This document shows, one piece after another, positions 54,997 to 63,633 of a stretch of DNA of 64,000 bases. A program made the position numbers and the translations under genes. Location of the stretch: contig QBVV01000002.1 of assembly GCA_003284265.1 (NCBI GenBank), forward strand, positions 1-64,000. Direction: 5' to 3'. Position 1 is the stretch's first letter. Each line of letters starts with the position of its first letter. The stretch is from SAR116 cluster bacterium AG-313-A07. Its GTDB lineage: Bacteria; Pseudomonadota; Alphaproteobacteria; Thalassobaculales; Thalassobaculaceae. The notes beneath the pieces are model-generated. The model saw only the letters and a program-made list of their open reading frames with translations. It did not search any database and was not told the DNA's origin.

Positions 54997-56831
54997 GCAA
55001 CTTGCCTTTGGTTTTTCGCCTGTCCTTCCTTGAGAAGAAATTGATTCATATCCCAAGCTGCTGTCGGACAACGTTCAGCGCATAACCCACAATGCAAACA
55101 GACATCTTCATCCTTGACCATAACCCGACCAGTTGGCAGCGTATCAGAGACATAAAGGCTTTGATCTTCGTCAAGTGCCGGCACCCGAAGACGTGAACGA
55201 ACATCTTTTTCGTCTCCATTTTTTATAAAATTGATACAATCGACGGGACAGATATCAACGCATGCATCGCACTCAATACATTTAACGTCTTCGAAAACGG
55301 TTTGGACGTCACAATTAAGACAGCGCATTGCCTCTTCAAACGCCATTCTTTCATCGAAGCCCAGCTCAACCTCCAATTTGATATCTTTCAGAGCTGACAC
55401 TTTCTCTGCGTGCGGCACTGCATATCTTTCTTCATTAGAGATATCGTTATGGTACGACCACTCGTGCATTCCCATTTTTTGGCTAATCAGCGTTACGTCA
55501 GGCGCCGGTCTTTCATTAATATCCTTCGACTGACAAAATTGATCAATGGAAATAGCGGCTTGATGCCCGTGGGCTACGGCCCAAATAATATTTTCAGGGC
55601 CAAACGCTGCATCTCCGCCAAAAAACACCCTTGGATTTGTCGATTGAAAAGTCGTTCGATCTACAACAGGCATATCCCACTCGTCAAACTCAAGGCCAAT
55701 ATCTCGTTCGATCCAAGGAAAATGATTTTCCTGCCCAATAGCACAAAGTACATCGTCACAAGCCACAACAACTGGATCATCGCCTGTTGGAACAAGCTTC
55801 CTCCGACCCGTTTCGTCATATTCGGGCTTAACCTTTTGAAACACTATGCCGGTTAATTTTCCATTCTCAACGAGAAACCTTTCCGGGACGTGGTTATTTA
55901 ATATTTCAATATCTTCACTCTGTGCGTCTTCTATTTCCCAAGGAGATGCCTTCATTTCATCGAAGGGACTGCGAACGATAACTTTAACGTCCTCACCACC
56001 AAGCCTTTTTGCGGTCCGGCAACAATCCATCGCGGTGTTACCACCACCGAGAACAACTACTTTCTTTCCGATCTTAGATGTGTGCTCAAAAGCCACACTC
56101 ATCAGCCAATCTATGCCAATATGGAAATTATCCTGAACTTCCAATCGGCCAGGTATATCGATATCCCGACCTTTCGGCGCGCCCGTACCAACGAAAACTG
56201 CATCAAAATTTTCATCTAACACTTTTTTCAAACTTGTAACATCATAATTAAAATGTGTTTCCGCTCCAAAATTCAGTATCCTATCTACCTCCTCATTTAA
56301 AACCGACTCGGGCAGACGGAAGGCTGGGATTTGGCTTCTCATCATTCCACCACCGCGAGAGTCCCGATCAAAAACTACAACCTCATAACCAAGTGGAATC
56401 AAATCTCGCGCAACCGTTAGCGAGGCAGGACCTCCACCGATGCAAGCTACACGCCGTCCATTTTTAGGAGCAATATCGGGCATTAAATGCTCTATGTCGC
56501 CTCTATGATCTGCTGCAACCCTTTTTAATCTGCAGATAGCGACGGGTTTTTCTTCGATACGACCTCTACGACAGGCAGGCTCACAAGGTCTATCGCAGGT
56601 CCTGCCCAGCACACCTGGGAATACATTCGACTCCCAATTGATCATATATGCTTCTGTATATCTCTGCTGAGCAATCATTCGGATATACTCGGGCACTGGC
56701 GTATGAGCTGGACAAGCCCACTGACAGTCCACCACTTTATGGAAGTAATTGGGATCGCTAATATCCGTAGGCTTCATGTATGGAGCCCGAGGTCGATTTT
56801 CTTTTTTTTCCGTTTGTTCTTCTAAACTCAT
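54993..56831 (-). CDS. GltD-like FAD/NAD(P) oxidoreductase with ferredoxin domain
   Basis: A 612-residue iron-sulfur flavoprotein from the ATG at 56831 (an ATG at 56876 would add 15). The N-terminal Cys-rich part (DCQWACPAHTPV, GRTCDRPCEPACRRGR) binds 4Fe-4S clusters; VACIGGGPASL (about 128-138) binds FAD; VVVLGGGNTAMDC (about 258-270) binds NAD(P)H; two ferredoxin motifs end the chain (CIECDACVDICP and CLHCGLCAERCP). It is first in an operon with the alpha and beta subunits of a 2-oxoacid oxidoreductase, so it probably moves electrons between NAD(P)H and that enzyme's ferredoxin. Confidence 0.93.
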   Translation of the reverse strand: MSLEEQTEKKENRPRAPYMKPTDISDPNYFHKVVDCQWACPAHTPVPEYIRMIAQQRYTEAYMINWESNVFPGVLGRTCDRPCEPACRRGRIEEKPVAICRLKRVAADHRGDIEHLMPDIAPKNGRRVACIGGGPASLTVARDLIPLGYEVVVFDRDSRGGGMMRSQIPAFRLPESVLNEEVDRILNFGAETHFNYDVTSLKKVLDENFDAVFVGTGAPKGRDIDIPGRLEVQDNFHIGIDWLMSVAFEHTSKIGKKVVVLGGGNTAMDCCRTAKRLGGEDVKVIVRSPFDEMKASPWEIEDAQSEDIEILNNHVPERFLVENGKLTGIVFQKVKPEYDETGRRKLVPTGDDPVVVACDDVLCAIGQENHFPWIERDIGLEFDEWDMPVVDRTTFQSTNPRVFFGGDAAFGPENIIWAVAHGHQAAISIDQFCQSKDINERPAPDVTLISQKMGMHEWSYHNDISNEERYAVPHAEKVSALKDIKLEVELGFDERMAFEEAMRCLNCDVQTVFEDVKCIECDACVDICPVDCINFIKNGDEKDVRSRLRVPALDEDQSLYVSDTLPTGRVMVKDEDVCLHCGLCAERCPTAAWDMNQFLLKEGQAKNQRQVA

Positions 56832-57246
56832 GTTGACCGTTTCTCCGAACTCGTGCCAATGCTTTGACCATACCAACCTAGTCTCTAAGCAGGAACACCA
56901 ACCCTATGTTTATTTAGGAAATAAAATTAACCCGTAATTTTGAACTCACTTCTAAAAAACCAACCTTTTAAAAAAAGGTGCCAAGCCGCCTTAACAACAG
57001 TTGCACCAAACGAGAAATGAAAAGATTTGAACCCCACCGATTTCCCTGCCGACAGAATAACATGAACCATAGGGTAAACAAAAGTAATATTTGACGGGTA
57101 TTAATGTTATATTTTGGGGATTTTTGAGTCTTTTGATTTTAGAATTAATGAATAATTTAAATCGTTATTCTGTTGATGTTTTACTAATTTGTTTTTAATT
57201 TTGATTCGGTAAGATTGAAATAATATCGTCAATAGGTTTAAACCAT
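56832..57246. other. Divergent intergenic region between the KOR operon and a CoA transferase
   Basis: About 415 bases, A+T-rich, with promoters for both sides somewhere within. It has a perfect 7-bp hairpin ACCTTTT-AAA-AAAAGGT (56963-56979). I see no RNA gene, repeat or riboswitch that I can name. Confidence 0.5.
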
Positions 57247-58458
57247 ATGACAGAAAAAAATTATCCCAAGGACATCGAAATGAACGCCCCTAAAAGTATT
57301 TCAAAAACCACCCACAAAGGCCCGCTCTCAGGAATAACGGTAATCGATTTATCTAGGATTTTGGCCGGCCCATACTGCACATTAATGCTAGCAGAATTGG
57401 GGGCTAGAGTTATTAAGGTCGAAGCTCCAGAGACCGGTGATGATGCGCGGCAATATGGTCCATTCGTCAATGGAAAATCAGCCTATTTTCAATCTGTAAA
57501 TAGAGGAAAAGAGAGCCTCGTGCTCAATCTAAAAACCGAAACTGACAAGGTCGTGTTTAAAAAACTTTTAGCAAAAGCAGATATAATTGTTGAAAATTTC
57601 AGGCCAGGGACTATGGAAAAATTAGGGTTTGGATGGGATACTCTGAAGCAAGAATATCCAAAGTTAATCTACGCATCCGCCTCAGGCTTTGGACATTCGG
57701 GCCCAGATATGTACCGCCCCGCTTATGATATGGTTGTTCAGGGAATGGGCGGTATAATGAGTGTAACTGGCCACCCTGGAAGTCCACCAACAAGAATAGG
57801 CATGTCCATCGGCGATATCGGATCGGGTCTATACGCAACCATAGGAATTCAAGCAGCGCTATATCATCGTCAACTTACAGGTGAAGCGACAAAAGTTGAT
57901 ATTGGAATGTTGGATTGTCAATTAGCATTACTAGAAAATGCGGTTATGCGGTATCATGTCAGCGGAATAGCTCCAGGACCACTTGGAGCAAGACATCCTT
58001 CGATCACACCGTTTGAAGCTTATCAAACTAAAGATGGTTATATAATTATCTCTGCTGGGAACGATGCTTTATTTGGAAAACTATGCGATTCGCTAGGGAA
58101 GACAGAATGGGTGACTGACGTAAGATACACTACCAACGACCTTCGAAACCAGAATGTAGAGGCATTGAAAACCGAAATGGAAGCCGTACTTGGCACAAAT
58201 ACGACCTCGCACTGGGTAGATAGATTAGGCGACTTCGGTATACCCGCAAGTCCGATCAATGATGTAGGCCAAGCGTCTTCGCACCCCCAAACAATCGCCC
58301 GTAATATGATTGTTTCAATCGATGATCCTATTACCGGTCCAATGAAGGTTTCTGGGAATCCTATAAAAATATCGGGTTTTGAAGACCCAACAACAAGATC
58401 GCCTGCCCCAAATTTAGATGAACACAGAGATCAAATTCTCGATGAGATTAAAGCTTAA
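57247..58458 (+). CDS. CoA transferase family III (CaiB/BaiF)
   Basis: A 403-residue family III CoA transferase, which exchanges CoA between acyl groups through an aspartyl thioester. Visible are the N-terminal GITVIDLSRILAGPYC, VIKVEAPETGDD, IVENFRPGTMEKLG, and the catalytic Asp in IGDIGSGLY (about residue 190, matching Asp169 of formyl-CoA transferase). The substrate is unknown. It is convergent with a flavin reductase gene. Confidence 0.93.
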   Translation: MTEKNYPKDIEMNAPKSISKTTHKGPLSGITVIDLSRILAGPYCTLMLAELGARVIKVEAPETGDDARQYGPFVNGKSAYFQSVNRGKESLVLNLKTETDKVVFKKLLAKADIIVENFRPGTMEKLGFGWDTLKQEYPKLIYASASGFGHSGPDMYRPAYDMVVQGMGGIMSVTGHPGSPPTRIGMSIGDIGSGLYATIGIQAALYHRQLTGEATKVDIGMLDCQLALLENAVMRYHVSGIAPGPLGARHPSITPFEAYQTKDGYIIISAGNDALFGKLCDSLGKTEWVTDVRYTTNDLRNQNVEALKTEMEAVLGTNTTSHWVDRLGDFGIPASPINDVGQASSHPQTIARNMIVSIDDPITGPMKVSGNPIKISGFEDPTTRSPAPNLDEHRDQILDEIKA

Positions 58459-58494
58459 AAAAAGAATAATAAAACAATTTTTAGAGAATTTAAA

Positions 58495-58992
58495 TCAATC
58501 CTTAAGCACTCCTGATGAAGGGGCAAGCTTTTCATAAGCGCCCTTAAAGTAAAGCAGTGGTGAGGATTGATTTTGAACCTCGGCGCGCACGACTAATCCA
58601 ACGATAATGACATGGTCCCCAGCATCGTGCGTTGCCTCTAGGCGACAATCAATTGCCGAGATAACATTTTTTAAAATCGGGGCCCCTGTCTCCCATGTAA
58701 TCCAGTTCAATCCGTCGAACCTATCCCCTTCAAAGGTAGCAAAGTGGGTTGAAAGTTTATCCTGTTCCGCCGTTAAAATATTTACAGCAAAGCAATCAGC
58801 ATTCATAAACGCGTCGAAATTTGTAGATGACTTTCCCAGACAGAACATTACTAATGGCGGCGACAAAGACACGGAGGTAAATGAGTTCGCTGTTATACCG
58901 TGAGGCATTTTATTTTCCAGCGTGGTTATAATGGTAACTCCCGTTGTAAAAGTCCCCATAACATCTCGAAATTTTCTGGTATCAAGCGGCAT
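58495..58992 (-). CDS. Flavin reductase-like protein (HpaC type)
   Basis: A 165-residue flavin reductase-like protein. Family landmarks are FTTGVTIITT, GITANSFTSVSLSPPLVMFC and ICxxEA-type DHVIIVGLV near the C-terminus. It would reduce FMN or FAD with NAD(P)H and pass the flavin to a partner monooxygenase. No such oxygenase is next to it, so the partner is elsewhere or it serves another role. Confidence 0.9.
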   Translation of the reverse strand: MPLDTRKFRDVMGTFTTGVTIITTLENKMPHGITANSFTSVSLSPPLVMFCLGKSSTNFDAFMNADCFAVNILTAEQDKLSTHFATFEGDRFDGLNWITWETGAPILKNVISAIDCRLEATHDAGDHVIIVGLVVRAEVQNQSSPLLYFKGAYEKLAPSSGVLKD

Positions 58993-59094
58993 TTCTGACC
59001 CCTAAATTATCAACTCGACGAACTTACATCATCGCCCAATAACAAACAATCGACTTAAAGCATGAGAGTTAGATGGAATTCAATAGTATATACT

Positions 59095-59109
59095 TGGCCT
59101 CATTATTGC
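59095..59109 (+). promoter_or_regulatory. Candidate sigma-54 promoter of motA-motB
   Basis: TGGCCT-CATTA-TTGC with exact GG-N10-GC spacing, the same -24 half as in front of fliK. The predicted start near 59121 gives a leader of about 120 bases before motA. It links this separate motA-motB locus to the main flagellar block. Confidence 0.7.
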
Positions 59110-59243
59110 ATCGCAATATTCAAAATTATTCGCTAAAGCCCCTATAAAAGAAAGCAAAGCTTTGCAAAATTAAGGAAATTAAGCGATAATAAAGTAAAGT
59201 GATAGTGCGAATAGTGTACACTTAAACGATCGGGAGATCGATA

Positions 59244-60104
59244 ATGTTCGTTATAATTGGCTGGGTGATAGTGATGGTTTCCGTCTTTGGCGGCTACATG
59301 GCCATGGGTGGGAAATTAGGTCCATTATGGCAGCCTTTTGAGCTCGTTATCATTGGCGGTGCTGGGGTTGGCGCCTACATAGTTGCAAACCCCAAATTTG
59401 TGCTTGGTCAATCTGGACGCGCATTTAAAGCCGCCATGAAAGGTCCTAAATATTCCAAGGAGGACTATTTAGAATTACTTGGGCTGATGTATGCGGTGTT
59501 CAAACTAGCAAAAACTAAAGGTATGTTGGCTATTGAATCCCATATAGAGCGCCCGGAAGAGAGCGCATTATTTCAGGCGTTTCCCAAGTTCTCGGCAGAT
59601 CATCACGCCCTCGAGTTCTTTTGTGACTATTTGAGAATGATGACACTAGGAACAGAAAATGCACATGAATTAGCGGATCTGCTAGACGAGGAACTAGAGA
59701 CGCATCACGCAGAAGACGCGCAGATTGTCACAGCATATCAAACTATGGGCGATGGTTTTCCTGCATTGGGAATTGTTGCAGCTGTGTTAGGCGTTATCAA
59801 AACTATGAGTTCAATAACGGAGCCGCCGGAAGTTTTAGGTAAATTAATTGGCGGCGCACTGGTAGGCACATTCTTAGGAATTTTCTTGGCATATGGAATT
59901 GTTTCCCCATTAGCAGTGAATATGAATAATGTATTCACAGCGGATAGTAAGTATTTAGCATGTATAAAAGCTGGCTTATTGGCTCACGTAGCGGGCTATG
60001 CCCCAGCAGTATCTATTGAATTTGCGCGGAAAACTCTTTTATCAAAAGATAGGCCTTCATTTTTTGAGGTGGAAGAAGCTGTAGCAGCGCTACCTCCGGT
60101 ATAA
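59244..60104 (+). CDS. motA: Flagellar stator protein MotA
   Basis: Stator channel subunit of 286 residues with four membrane helices, N-terminal pair (about 2-52) and C-terminal pair (about 165-225). The motif GDGFPALGIVAAVLGVIKTM holds the conserved Pro of the third helix, and SPLAVN in the fourth helix holds the second. The cytoplasmic loop contains charged residues that meet FliG. GGGAG precedes the ATG. MotB follows after 91 bp. Confidence 0.97.
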   Translation: MFVIIGWVIVMVSVFGGYMAMGGKLGPLWQPFELVIIGGAGVGAYIVANPKFVLGQSGRAFKAAMKGPKYSKEDYLELLGLMYAVFKLAKTKGMLAIESHIERPEESALFQAFPKFSADHHALEFFCDYLRMMTLGTENAHELADLLDEELETHHAEDAQIVTAYQTMGDGFPALGIVAAVLGVIKTMSSITEPPEVLGKLIGGALVGTFLGIFLAYGIVSPLAVNMNNVFTADSKYLACIKAGLLAHVAGYAPAVSIEFARKTLLSKDRPSFFEVEEAVAALPPV

Positions 60105-60195
60105 TAATTGCATACCAATACATTTAATTGCTGCTTATCGCATTTTATTTGCGAATTGACGACTAACGTAACAACCGTTCATCCATGTTGGGAGC

Positions 60196-61266
60196 ATGAC
60201 TTCTTTGGATAACCATGCTGAGATAATTATTAAAAAAGTCAAGAAGGGTGGCCATGGTGGTCACCACGGCGGGGCTTGGAAAGTTGCTTATGCTGATTTT
60301 GTAACAGCAATGATGGCATTTTTCTTACTTCTTTGGTTACTTAACGCCACTACAGAAGAACAAAAAATGGGTATATCAAACTATTTTGATCCCACAGCTA
60401 TTTCTCGATCAACACGAAGTGGTTCTGGTGGTTTGTTAGGCGGCACTTCGATAACCCAACCTGGCGCCTTAAAATCTGCAGGATCTCCGCCGATGGTTAG
60501 CACACCTACCGTTGCACGACCTCAAGCAGAAGAGACCGAGTCCGTTGAACCTGACTCTGATGATCCAGAAAACATCGAATCTCGGACCGGTAGCGATGAA
60601 GACGAAGAAGGTACAATTACCTCAGAACAGCTTGAGCAGTTGCTTCAACAGCAAGAGGTGGCTAACGAAGCGGCTCAGTTTGCAGAAGCGGAAAAGTTGA
60701 TACGGAAAGCCATAGATGACTCTGAAGATGAGGAACTAAAGGAGGCTGCAGAAGGGATGCAAATAGAGTCATCCAAAGAAGGCCTTCGAATTCAGTTGCT
60801 GGACCAGGAAAAAGTTGCTTTGTTTCCATTAGGAAGCGATGAAATGAATGAGAGAACAAGGAAATTACTTGAAAAAGTGGCAGAGATTATAAAAAAACTG
60901 CCCAATAAAATAAAAATTTCGGGACACACAGACGCTACTCCCTTTGCTCCTGGGTCACTTCGAACAAATTGGGATTTATCCACGGAAAGAGCTAATGCTA
61001 GTCGAAGAGTACTTGGCGAATTCGGTGTTGGAGAGGAACGAATAGCACAAATAGTGGGAATGGCTGATAAAGATCCTATCGAACCAGATAATCCGTTGGC
61101 ACCTGCAAACCGGCGAATAAGTATTGTCTTGCTCAGTGAAACAAAAAAAACTGGGGATGAACCTCCTACAGACGAAACAGCAACAGCCACTGAAACAAGT
61201 CTTCCTGCGCTAAAGAAGCAAAAGGAAACCCCCTTAATCAAGCCCTCCGCAAAAACAGACAGCTAG
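60196..61266 (+). CDS. motB: Flagellar stator protein MotB
   Basis: Stator subunit of 356 residues. The Lys/His/Gly-rich cytoplasmic N-terminus is followed by YADFVTAMMAFFLLLWLL (about 32-49), with the proton-carrying Asp at residue 34. A long acidic Ser/Glu linker (about 95-165) leads to the OmpA-like peptidoglycan-binding domain (about 205-315, with ISGHTDATPF and NRRISIV). It is the canonical partner of MotA, in contrast to the MotB-like pair at 19343-20766. Confidence 0.97.
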   Translation: MTSLDNHAEIIIKKVKKGGHGGHHGGAWKVAYADFVTAMMAFFLLLWLLNATTEEQKMGISNYFDPTAISRSTRSGSGGLLGGTSITQPGALKSAGSPPMVSTPTVARPQAEETESVEPDSDDPENIESRTGSDEDEEGTITSEQLEQLLQQQEVANEAAQFAEAEKLIRKAIDDSEDEELKEAAEGMQIESSKEGLRIQLLDQEKVALFPLGSDEMNERTRKLLEKVAEIIKKLPNKIKISGHTDATPFAPGSLRTNWDLSTERANASRRVLGEFGVGEERIAQIVGMADKDPIEPDNPLAPANRRISIVLLSETKKTGDEPPTDETATATETSLPALKKQKETPLIKPSAKTDS

Positions 61267-61384
61267 CGCATCTCCAAGATTTATTTTCTCTTTTTAAGTC
61301 GTTGAAATCTAGGTTATTGTGTTTTACCAGAAACAAATGGTCCTAGTCTTTTGAGAAGTAACCTTATCGAGAGTAAAGTAAAAT

Positions 61385-62116
61385 ATGTTTGATGGAACTA
61401 CCGCACCACCGCTGATCTTTGTGCGGACTATGCCGATGTCGTGTCCCTACATAAAAGGTCAAGTAGAACGGAGACTTGTAACTGATATTTCAACTGTAAG
61501 AGGCAGAAAGAGCCATGACCTTCTAGCAAATGCCGGTTTTCGAAGAACACAACATATAAGTTATAAGCCCGCTTGCCCAAACTGCAATGCGTGCAAACCA
61601 ATTCGCGTAAGGGTAAGAGACTTCAATTGGAAAAATGGTTTCAGACGAATAAAAAATCGTAATAGAGACCTTATTAGTGAGTGGAAAGAACCCAAGGTTA
61701 CCAAAGAACAGTTTACGCTTTTCCAAACATACCAAAACTCGAGACACAATGGTGGTGATATGGGGCTTATGGATTTTGTCGATTTTGGGGAAATGGTAGA
61801 GCGCTCTCCCATAGAGACTAAACTATTAGAATATAGAAAAGGGAGTTCTGGGGAGCTTGTGGCTGTTATGTTAGTCGACATTCAGAATAACGGCTTCTCC
61901 GCGGTCTATAGTTTCTTTAATGTCAGAGAACCTAATCGAAGCCTCGGTACATTCTTAGTTCTGAGTTTGATATCAGATGCAGTGGTCGATGGATTGGACT
62001 ATATTTACCTGGGATACTGGATCGAAAATTCATCCAAAATGTCCTATAAAACAAGATTTAGTCCTGCGGAAATTTTGACCTCAGATGGCTGGATAACGCA
62101 TATAAATATGCAGTAA
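61385..62116 (+). CDS. Aminoacyl-tRNA--protein transferase (Ate/Bpt type)
   Basis: A 243-residue N-end-rule transferase, which adds an amino acid from tRNA to protein N-termini and marks them for ClpS/ClpAP. The N-terminal Cys-containing segment CPYIKGQVERRLVTDI and CPNCNACKPIRVRV, together with the late block LDYIYLGYWI and MSYKTRFSP, define the family. Bacterial members of this length (Bpt) transfer Leu to Asp or Glu, while Ate transfers Arg; I cannot decide between them. Its place after motA-motB has no obvious functional meaning. Confidence 0.93.
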   Translation: MFDGTTAPPLIFVRTMPMSCPYIKGQVERRLVTDISTVRGRKSHDLLANAGFRRTQHISYKPACPNCNACKPIRVRVRDFNWKNGFRRIKNRNRDLISEWKEPKVTKEQFTLFQTYQNSRHNGGDMGLMDFVDFGEMVERSPIETKLLEYRKGSSGELVAVMLVDIQNNGFSAVYSFFNVREPNRSLGTFLVLSLISDAVVDGLDYIYLGYWIENSSKMSYKTRFSPAEILTSDGWITHINMQ

Positions 62117-62142
62117 CCACCTCAAATACATTCTCTTGTACT

Positions 62143-63552
62143 TTAATGCCAGCGTGGCTCATTAGAGCCAAGTGGTACTGATCCAGAACTCCAGTAGGGT
62201 TGTGTTTCTGAGAAAATTTCGGGCGGTCTAACATGCTCAATAACACCAAATGGCGAGTCATGTTTTTGCAACAAACCAGATATTTCAGTCCTAGTGGGCT
62301 TTTTAGTCTCTAGGCCTTCTACCCGACCGAGGTCATTAAACCATTTACCGGTCTGCGCTAGCGATACCCTCACCATCCAACTCCCGCCCTCTTCTACTCT
62401 CCTTTTTAACGCTATCATGGCACCAAATGCGGCTAAATATCCTGTCGCATGATCTAAAGCCTGACAAGGTAGAGGAAGAGGCCTATCAGCTCCAGCGTCA
62501 ACCATTCCTTCGTGAACAATTCCGGTAGCACTTTGAACGAGACTATCAAACCCCCGCCAAGAACTCCACGGTCCAACATGTCCATAAGCAGATAGGTTTA
62601 CATAAATAATGCCTGGTCGTTTGGCTGCAACTTCCTCCGGTCCAAATCCATGTTTCGCAATAGCACCTGGCCGATACCCTTGAACAAATATATTGGCGTC
62701 GCGGAGCAACAGTTTCAATTTATCATTATCTGTTGGATCTCTTAAATCTAAAAAAGTAGACTTTTTGCCTAATCCTGTGTCTATCACCAACGGCTCTATA
62801 AATGGCAAATGTTTCGCGCCGACCCGCATTACGTTCGCGCCATAAGAGGCCAACGTTCTTCCACAAACCGGGCCGGCGATGACTTTTGTGAGATCAAGAA
62901 CGTTTACATTGGACAGTGGCTGCTGTCCGTCCGATGGTAAAGGTTCAGGCGGAGCATCGCCAAGTTTTATAATTTCTATGACTGGCAGAGTGCTTATAGC
63001 TTTTGCATGTGCGTGCCCCGTCCACTCTTTAGCCGACCTTACCAAGGCAGCGCACAAACCTTTTTCTCGGCATGCAAACTCAAGCTCAGCACCGCTCCAA
63101 CTTGCTACGGCTTTTTTTACAGAGCTCTTTTCGTTTTCACATCCCAGTATTTCTAATATACCATCTCTTAAATGGGGATATTGGCAATGTAGTTGTATCC
63201 AATTGCCATCTTTATCGTTGAAATGACCGGAAGCTGGTGACCAGAAACTTTGCATGACTGCCTTGTTATCGACTTCCGTATAATGTTCACTGCAAAAAGC
63301 GATTGTGGCATCACGCATATTAAGGGTTATACACTGCTCGCGGCCCGTCCTAGCTCTCCACACCTCTAAAGCAGCCAACGATGCCGCACCAATCGCAACT
63401 GAAGCGGCGGTACCAACCTTAAAATTAGATGGAAGGATTGGATCAGTGCCACTGAGATTAATATTATCCAGTACATCTGAGTCGCCGTCCACTAACGACC
63501 AAACCTCTGAAAGTGTTCTTAGAACGCTATCATCAGATCCAGTTAAGCTCAT
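62143..63552 (-). CDS. Two-part CoA transferase family III protein
   Basis: A 469-residue protein made of two incomplete CaiB-like halves. Residues 40-200 match the middle and C-terminal part of a family III transferase (FKVGTAASVAIGAASLAALE), but the catalytic Asp there is replaced by Ala. Residues 213-400 contain a normal N-terminal half (NVNVLDLTKVIAGPVCGR, VQGYRPGAIAKHGFG) and the catalytic Asp in ALDHATGYLAAFGA (about 367). Substrate unknown. It is followed on the same strand, reading leftward, by nothing closer than the divergent transferase gene end. Confidence 0.88.
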   Translation of the reverse strand: MSLTGSDDSVLRTLSEVWSLVDGDSDVLDNINLSGTDPILPSNFKVGTAASVAIGAASLAALEVWRARTGREQCITLNMRDATIAFCSEHYTEVDNKAVMQSFWSPASGHFNDKDGNWIQLHCQYPHLRDGILEILGCENEKSSVKKAVASWSGAELEFACREKGLCAALVRSAKEWTGHAHAKAISTLPVIEIIKLGDAPPEPLPSDGQQPLSNVNVLDLTKVIAGPVCGRTLASYGANVMRVGAKHLPFIEPLVIDTGLGKKSTFLDLRDPTDNDKLKLLLRDANIFVQGYRPGAIAKHGFGPEEVAAKRPGIIYVNLSAYGHVGPWSSWRGFDSLVQSATGIVHEGMVDAGADRPLPLPCQALDHATGYLAAFGAMIALKRRVEEGGSWMVRVSLAQTGKWFNDLGRVEGLETKKPTRTEISGLLQKHDSPFGVIEHVRPPEIFSETQPYWSSGSVPLGSNEPRWH

Positions 63553-63633
63553 TGTTGAGCCCCATCCGCATTTCGCTGAAAATTTAACTAAAGACCATTC
63601 TAGATAAACGGCCTTTAGTTATAAATTGGTTAT

